Shown: one piece after another, positions 59,450 through 64,000 of the stretch
Position numbering within the stretch: position 1 is the first letter of the stretch
How the letters are laid out: every line of letters begins with the position of its first letter
Source: Toxonevra muliebris
Lineage: Eukaryota; Arthropoda; Insecta; Diptera; Pallopteridae
NCBI GenBank assembly: GCA_963691655.1
Contig: OY829328.1
Coordinates: 33,375,890 to 33,439,889, forward strand
Length of the DNA stretch: 64,000 bases
Direction of reading: 5' to 3'
The notes under the pieces: model-generated
Databases searched by the model: none
What the model was told of the DNA's origin: nothing
Seen by the model: the letters and a program-made list of their open reading frames with translations, nothing else
Made by a program: the position numbers and the translations under genes

Positions 59450-60771
59450 CATAATCGAGGCACTTTGTGCACGCGGTGTGAAAAGGTATATAGTCGACTG
59501 GGTTGTACTCATGCTAGATGGCAGCATGACCTATTCAACGATAGGACTAACATCCATCCGAAGGAGAGCCACAAGGGGGACACCTCAAGGTGTGGTGCTA
59601 TCCCCTTTTCTATGGCTACTGGTAGTTGCCGAAATCCTTAAAATATTTTTCAAAGTTGACGTACTCAGATAGTTGCCTATGCGGACGATATTGTCATTAT
59701 GATTCAAGGTAAATACTTACCAACGATCAGCGAACTGATGGAATCTGCCTTAGGCGATTTTTTAAAGTGGTCTAGGAGTTAATCCTGCAAAGGCCGAACT
59801 AGTCCAGAAAACTAAGATTCAGTAGATCTCACTTTATGAAATGGAAGGGTGCACTCTGAACCCATTAAAAGAGGCCAAATATTTAGGCATAATTCAAGAC
59901 TCAAAGCTCTCATGGAAGCAGAACACAGAAGAAATAATGAGAAAAGGGCTTAATACCCTATAAGCTTGCAAGAGGACCTTCGGGAAGAGATGGGGTTTAA
60001 AGACATATATAATCCATTGGATTGATTCCCCCGCTGGACATGTTTGTAAAGGCTAACCAAAAACTATTCTCAGATTGAGAGAGTCTGACGTCAGCCAACT
60101 GCGAACACTCCAGCATACTGGACAACTTAATGAGAGGTGATACTATGCACAGCGTTATAGGTAAGGCAACTGATTACCTGGTAACACGTAGTTATTTCAA
60201 CTGGAAAATTCTGATCGATTATCTAGAGATAGCTGGCTATAGCCTAATGTTGAAGAATTTTCAACAGTCTACTTTACTGAAGACTCAAAAATAGATGGAG
60301 GAACTGGTGCGGGAAATTTTTATGAAACGCAACAAATCCAGAGGTCAAACAGAGCTTGGTCGTCTAGGGGTGATTGCAGGATTGCATATCCCCTGTGACC
60401 AGGACTAAACATTAAAAGGACAAACGGTATTTTGTGACTCGATAAACATGCAGGTACATGATGATGGGTGTTATCACCGATCACTGCGCTGTTGGCATAA
60501 TGTTATGCAAATGGCGGCTATCGACCAACAATATATAACAATATATGCCTGTGGAGCCTGTGGAGACGAGGACGCTGTAGAATCGGTCGAGCATCTGCTA
60601 TGCCATTGGCCTTCATTTGCGGAACGACGGCTCCAAACTCTCGGAGCAAGGCTCTTTGACCGACTAACAGACATAGCTGATGCACAGATTTCAGATCTAC
60701 ACAGCTTTCTTGTCAAGACTGTGTGGTTTCCAAAGGATCTAGTCCTGATCCGCAGGGAACCGAACAGATAG
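59450..60771 (+). pseudogene. LINE RT, RNase H and C-terminal pieces
   Basis: RT pieces are VDWVVLMLDGSMTYSTIGLT, RGTPQGVVLSPFLWLLVVAE (about 59572) and, after a frameshift, QIVAYADDIVIMIQGKYLPT (about 59670). Then come EAKYLGIIQDSKLSWKQNTE (about 59870) and an RNase H start, FTEDSKIDGGTGAG (about 60275), in which the usual TDGSK is altered. The last open frame (60448-60771) ends in CGACGDEDAVESVEHLLCHW, the Cys/His tail. The GTPQGVVLSPFLW form is like that of the LOA clade. Many lesions; inactive. Confidence 0.8.
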
Positions 60772-60848
60772 GGCATCACAATGGACCTAATAGGGTCTCC
60801 GAGTGGAAGTGCATAGCACATACTCCTTCTTTAACCAAACCCTAACCT
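59450..60848 (+). mobile_element. LOA-type LINE insertion, internally deleted
   Basis: Flanked by AACAAAATGGC on both sides (59439-59449, 60849-60859), a perfect 11-bp duplication. It starts inside the RT and ends AACCAAACCCTAACCT, so it is 5'-truncated with the shared tail type. Internal deletions lie near 60030 and 60430. Confidence 0.85.
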
Positions 60849-61299
60849 AACAAAATGGCAACCTGTCAAAGTTAATAGTGCGATTTTCACTAAACGATGG
60901 GTTTTCAGCTGTATAATCACAAGATTATTATGTAAAAGAATATTAAATTTGAAGATAATCGGTTCAGTAGTTATTAAGTAATCGTGGTCACCGACCTCAA
61001 AAATGTCATTTTGGTAAAAACGCGTCTGAAGTTTCAACTTACTTTAATGTCTAGAAGAAGAACAGGAACTCGCAAAGAGTCATCAATTTTCACCTTATAA
61101 ACTTACAAATTTATAGATATATTTTTGAATGGGGGTGCCCATTTTATAAATCTTATTCTATTTATTTATATATGTATCCGTACCTCAAAGCGGTACGAAT
61201 ATATAATGTAATTTAATCTTATTTAATTTTATTTTATTAAATAGGGTAATTCGGGATAGATGGAACCTCTTTTTATGAATCAACACAAATTTAAATAGT

Positions 61300-62440
61300 C
61301 CACGTAATGTACCAAATTTTAGTTTGAATCGTTGTCTATAAATACTCGGAGCGTGTGTTTTCTAATTTTATAATTTTTTCGAACTAAAAAAAAGAAGAAA
61401 GTTGTCGATATGGGAAAAACAGATGGAATCTTGAGGGTGTGTTGGAACGACTTTTATCCCTTATAAAATAATAATAATATGCTCCGAAATTGATATATAG
61501 ACCTAAATACTGAAAATTATATAATTTATTAACCCTTTACCCACCGACGGTATTTAAAAGTACCATCACCATTATCGGCTCATAAAATCTTTAAGCAATA
61601 TATTTTTATGATTTTTGGCCATAGTTACTATTATTATTAGACTATACAATAATTCTTATATAATTCGTGTAGTTTCTTAGTTTTCGCTTCGTCTTGATCC
61701 AAAAGTACTTAGGGATACCACTTATACCTAATATCCTTGTAGATCATTGAAAAATTTTCAAATTCGTATATAAGAAGCCATAATAACTACGATTTTATAG
61801 AAAAAAGGGTAAATTTTTCATCGCTTTCGGATCTTGGCCCACAAGGGGTTAAACAAAAATATTTTTAAGAACTGTAAAAATAATTTTTAGGAATATTGAG
61901 AACAATTGGAATAATTCTTAAAAGCATTCTGGAATGTTTTTCGAAGAGTTTCTCCCCAATCAATGCAGCTTGCATCGAAAATAGAGCAAGTTGCGTGTAT
62001 CAATTTTTTATAATTGTTCTTGCGTTCGCCCTCTTAAACCGATGGGTTCACTCCACACAAGATTCTATTACGTCGACTTCTTTTTTTCCCTCATCATTTC
62101 TTCCTGGATAATTGAGGCCGAACTTCATTACTTTCTATAAAAATTAGAAAAATCTGTAATGAAACTAATCTTTTAAAAGATAACAAATTAAAAAAAAAAA
62201 GTTTTGTTCACATAAAACTTGACTGTTTATAAAAATCTTTAATAAAAAAACTCGTCGCATTCAGCCAACTATGATTTTTCTCAATGTAATATCGAAGAAA
62301 ACTAGCAATTTTTAAGGTCGCGACAATTCTTTCTCAGCCTGAAACAAAGGTTCCATCTCTCCCATTTGTAAGGAAAAAATGAAAAATTTCGAAAATCAAA
62401 TCAAATTTATTCCGTCATAATCTACAACCTATACTTATCT
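61300..62440 (+). repeat. Diverged dispersed repeat, copy 2 (interrupted by TTAA MITE)
   Basis: Opposite-orientation partner of 1-2040. Its blocks are AATCTTGAGGGTG (61428), CTAAATACT (61503), AATTCTTAAAAGCATT (about 61912), CAGCCAACTATGATTTTT (62262) and TCTCCCATTTGTAA (62360). It lacks the pogo-like insert of copy 1 but has its own TTAA-flanked insert. Non-coding. Confidence 0.6.
61533..61848. mobile_element. PiggyBac-like MITE (316 bp)
   Basis: The left end CCCTTTACCCACCG and the right end, reverse-complemented, CCCCTTGTGGGCC lie between TTAA at 61529-61532 and TTAA at 61849-61852. Copy 1 of the host repeat (about 595-605) has the undisturbed site with a single TTAA. No coding sequence. 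Confidence 0.7.
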
Positions 62441-62449
62441 TTCAAAAGA

Positions 62450-63880
62450 TGCACATTCATTAAAGTCAGTTACTCTTAGTGCCAGAAAACTTTTGGCTTT
62501 CGCAGCCCTTACTCGGATAAGCGAGTGCGAAAAATGTGATTTCTACAACGGATTTTGACATCTGCTCCGAAGAAGTACAAAGAAATACAAAATCTTTCAA
62601 TCGAAATCGGTGTGTGTAAAAGATGTCGACGATGGAACAGAAGAACAGAAAAGAATATGGAAAAATGGTGCAAAAATCAGCGTTTGCAAAAGCAGGCTAA
62701 TAGCTGTATTTTTGTTAACATTTAAATGCCTCTTCAGCCGTGTCAACTGTATAAGCATGTTAAACAATAAAAAAATTTGTTGGACTAACTCAATTTTCCA
62801 CTGCAGGGTAGTGTTTATGGACATACATACATGTATTTGTATGTGTGTGAGTGTTAAAGTGTTCTTATGCTTGTTTGATTGCACAAGCGTTTACGCATGT
62901 TGCACACAGCATGACAAGTGACAGGAAACGTTTGTGAATACATATACATAGATGCATACATGCATATGCATGTATATGCAACTTTTATATACGTATATGT
63001 GTGCATCTATACTAGGGATACATTGCACACCTTAGAGTGAAATTATATCGCATCTCCTTGTACATCCATCGCATCTATGAAGCATTGAGTAGAAATTGTT
63101 GAACGGTTATTGTTGTTGGTGTTTTGTATACATGCACATACTATGTGGGTGTAGAAGGCCAGGTGATATATGACAGCAGCAAAGTTTGTGTGTGTATGTG
63201 TATGCATAGCTTAATTTTTTAGCAATGAATATTTAGTGTAGAGCTGCAAAAAAGAGCATTTGAATTTTTGTGGAAGTTGCATTCACACAAAACTTGGAAT
63301 AAATTTTTTTTATTTCTTTTCTAAGTTCTTATAAATACTTGGAATTGCAGTTTATTTGTTATTCTAGTTTTGTTATTCATTTTAATTTTTGATGTGTTGG
63401 CAATTCTCACTGAATCGTATTTATTGTAAGAAGAGATTAAAGTTTTTGTAGTTTTTCAAATTCTTTCGCAATTATTTAAAATTACAAGAATGCTGTTATC
63501 TGTACTATGGGTAAAATTAGTAGTAGAGTTAGTAGATTCAGTTCTTAATTTTCAATCGTAAATTTAAAAGTATTATTTTTTGTTTCGCTCTTGTGTGAAT
63601 GGTTGTTAGTTGAATACATTTGTAGTTAGTTTTCCTGTTTATCAAATGCTTCAAGTAGGAAAAAACTGATACGGTACAATGAAGATAACTATACTTTAAA
63701 TTTACTGCAATCAAAATCTTGACGTTATGCCTAGTTTCAGCTTTAAACTTTTTAGAGGGAATGAAAGTAAAAAGTGTTATTGCAGTATACTCGTATTAAG
63801 TATTTTTTTGTTGTGACAAATACTTTAAATTTCTTTTGGTGCGGAAGATATTTTAAAATCTCTTAAATTAGGGGCTCAAG
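62450..63880. other. AT-rich stretch with microsatellites, no gene seen
   Basis: Contains GTATGTGTGTGAGTG (62838), a CATGCATATGCATG cluster (62956-62980) and a GTGTGTGTATGTGTATG run (63187). No gene recognised. Confidence 0.4.
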
Positions 63881-64000
63881 AGAAGGAGAAAATGAAGTTG
63901 GAAAATAATAAAGAGAAATTTAAAGAAAGAGAGGGGAAGGAGAGGAGAACAGAAAGGAAATAGAGAGTGGAATATAGAATTAAGAAAGAGAGAAAGAAGA
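63880..64000. repeat. GA-rich simple sequence at window edge
   Basis: Almost pure purine on the plus strand (AGAAAGAGAGGGGAAGG type), continuing past the window. Confidence 0.7.

Larger units (their letters stand above)
59117..61147. mobile_element. Possible DNA element enclosing a LINE
   Basis: GGGCACCCCCAGTT (from about 59120) and, reverse-complemented, GGGCACCCCCATTC (to about 61143) could be inverted ends. Without the LINE the element would be about 630 bp. The target duplication is unclear, so this is tentative. Confidence 0.35.

Noticed and set aside
60474..60821. Minus-strand 115-codon frame
   Set aside because: Antisense shadow of the LINE C-terminal Cys/His region.

Overview
This window looks like accessory, intergenic or intronic DNA from a higher dipteran fly. 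It is strongly AT-rich and full of simple repeats. The one recognisable host gene is an insect seven-transmembrane odorant receptor (minus strand, 39419-38184), closest to my memory of the Drosophila Or33 group. A tephritid-like fly is a reasonable guess from the mix of elements, but that is inference. I found no other host protein gene, no functional tRNA or rRNA gene and no CRISPR array.

Most recognisable content is transposable elements, many nested. Plus-strand non-LTR retrotransposons with RNase H (LOA/I/R1 type) lie at 7205-10461 (split by a hAT-like element), 40737-41783, 52400-53000 and 59450-60848. Other LINE pieces lie at 17965-19790, 20721-21210 (minus), 25260-25745 and 34700-36510. 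DNA transposons include pogo-like (634-1846), other TA-flanked TIR elements (2460-3362, 11581-12169), a nearly complete Tc1/mariner (54535-55794), a Tc1 remnant (46715-47640), two copies of another Tc1-like pseudogene (29340-30060, 36515-37560), hAT-like elements (7960-9038, 15476-17748, 35616-35945) and TTAA-flanked piggyBac-like elements (45615-46689, 51699-53249, 61533-61848).

Five things stand out. (1) A hammerhead ribozyme with a complete core lies at 30826-30780 on the minus strand, and a decayed relative at 45213-45265. (2) A tRNA-Glu-derived SINE is present twice (33750-34055, 48683-48998), each copy with target-site duplications, and its CCTAACCTAA tail is shared with two LINE insertions here. 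(3) A Foldback-like inverted repeat of about 4.4 kb (12985-17368) has tandem repeats in its arms, and its right arm lies inside a hAT-like boundary. (4) A perfect 32-bp hairpin with a 22-nt loop lies about 0.7 kb upstream of the odorant receptor. (5) A repeat pair in opposite orientation at the two ends of the window acts as reciprocal empty sites, which dates a pogo-like and a piggyBac-like insertion.

The remaining stretches (3365-5150, 10600-11580, 22800-24290, 25750-29330, 30840-33740, 41870-45180, 49735-51690, 55800-58270, 62450-64000) are AT-rich DNA with microsatellites in which I see no gene. All element limits come from terminal repeats and duplications read by eye; no search or alignment program was used.
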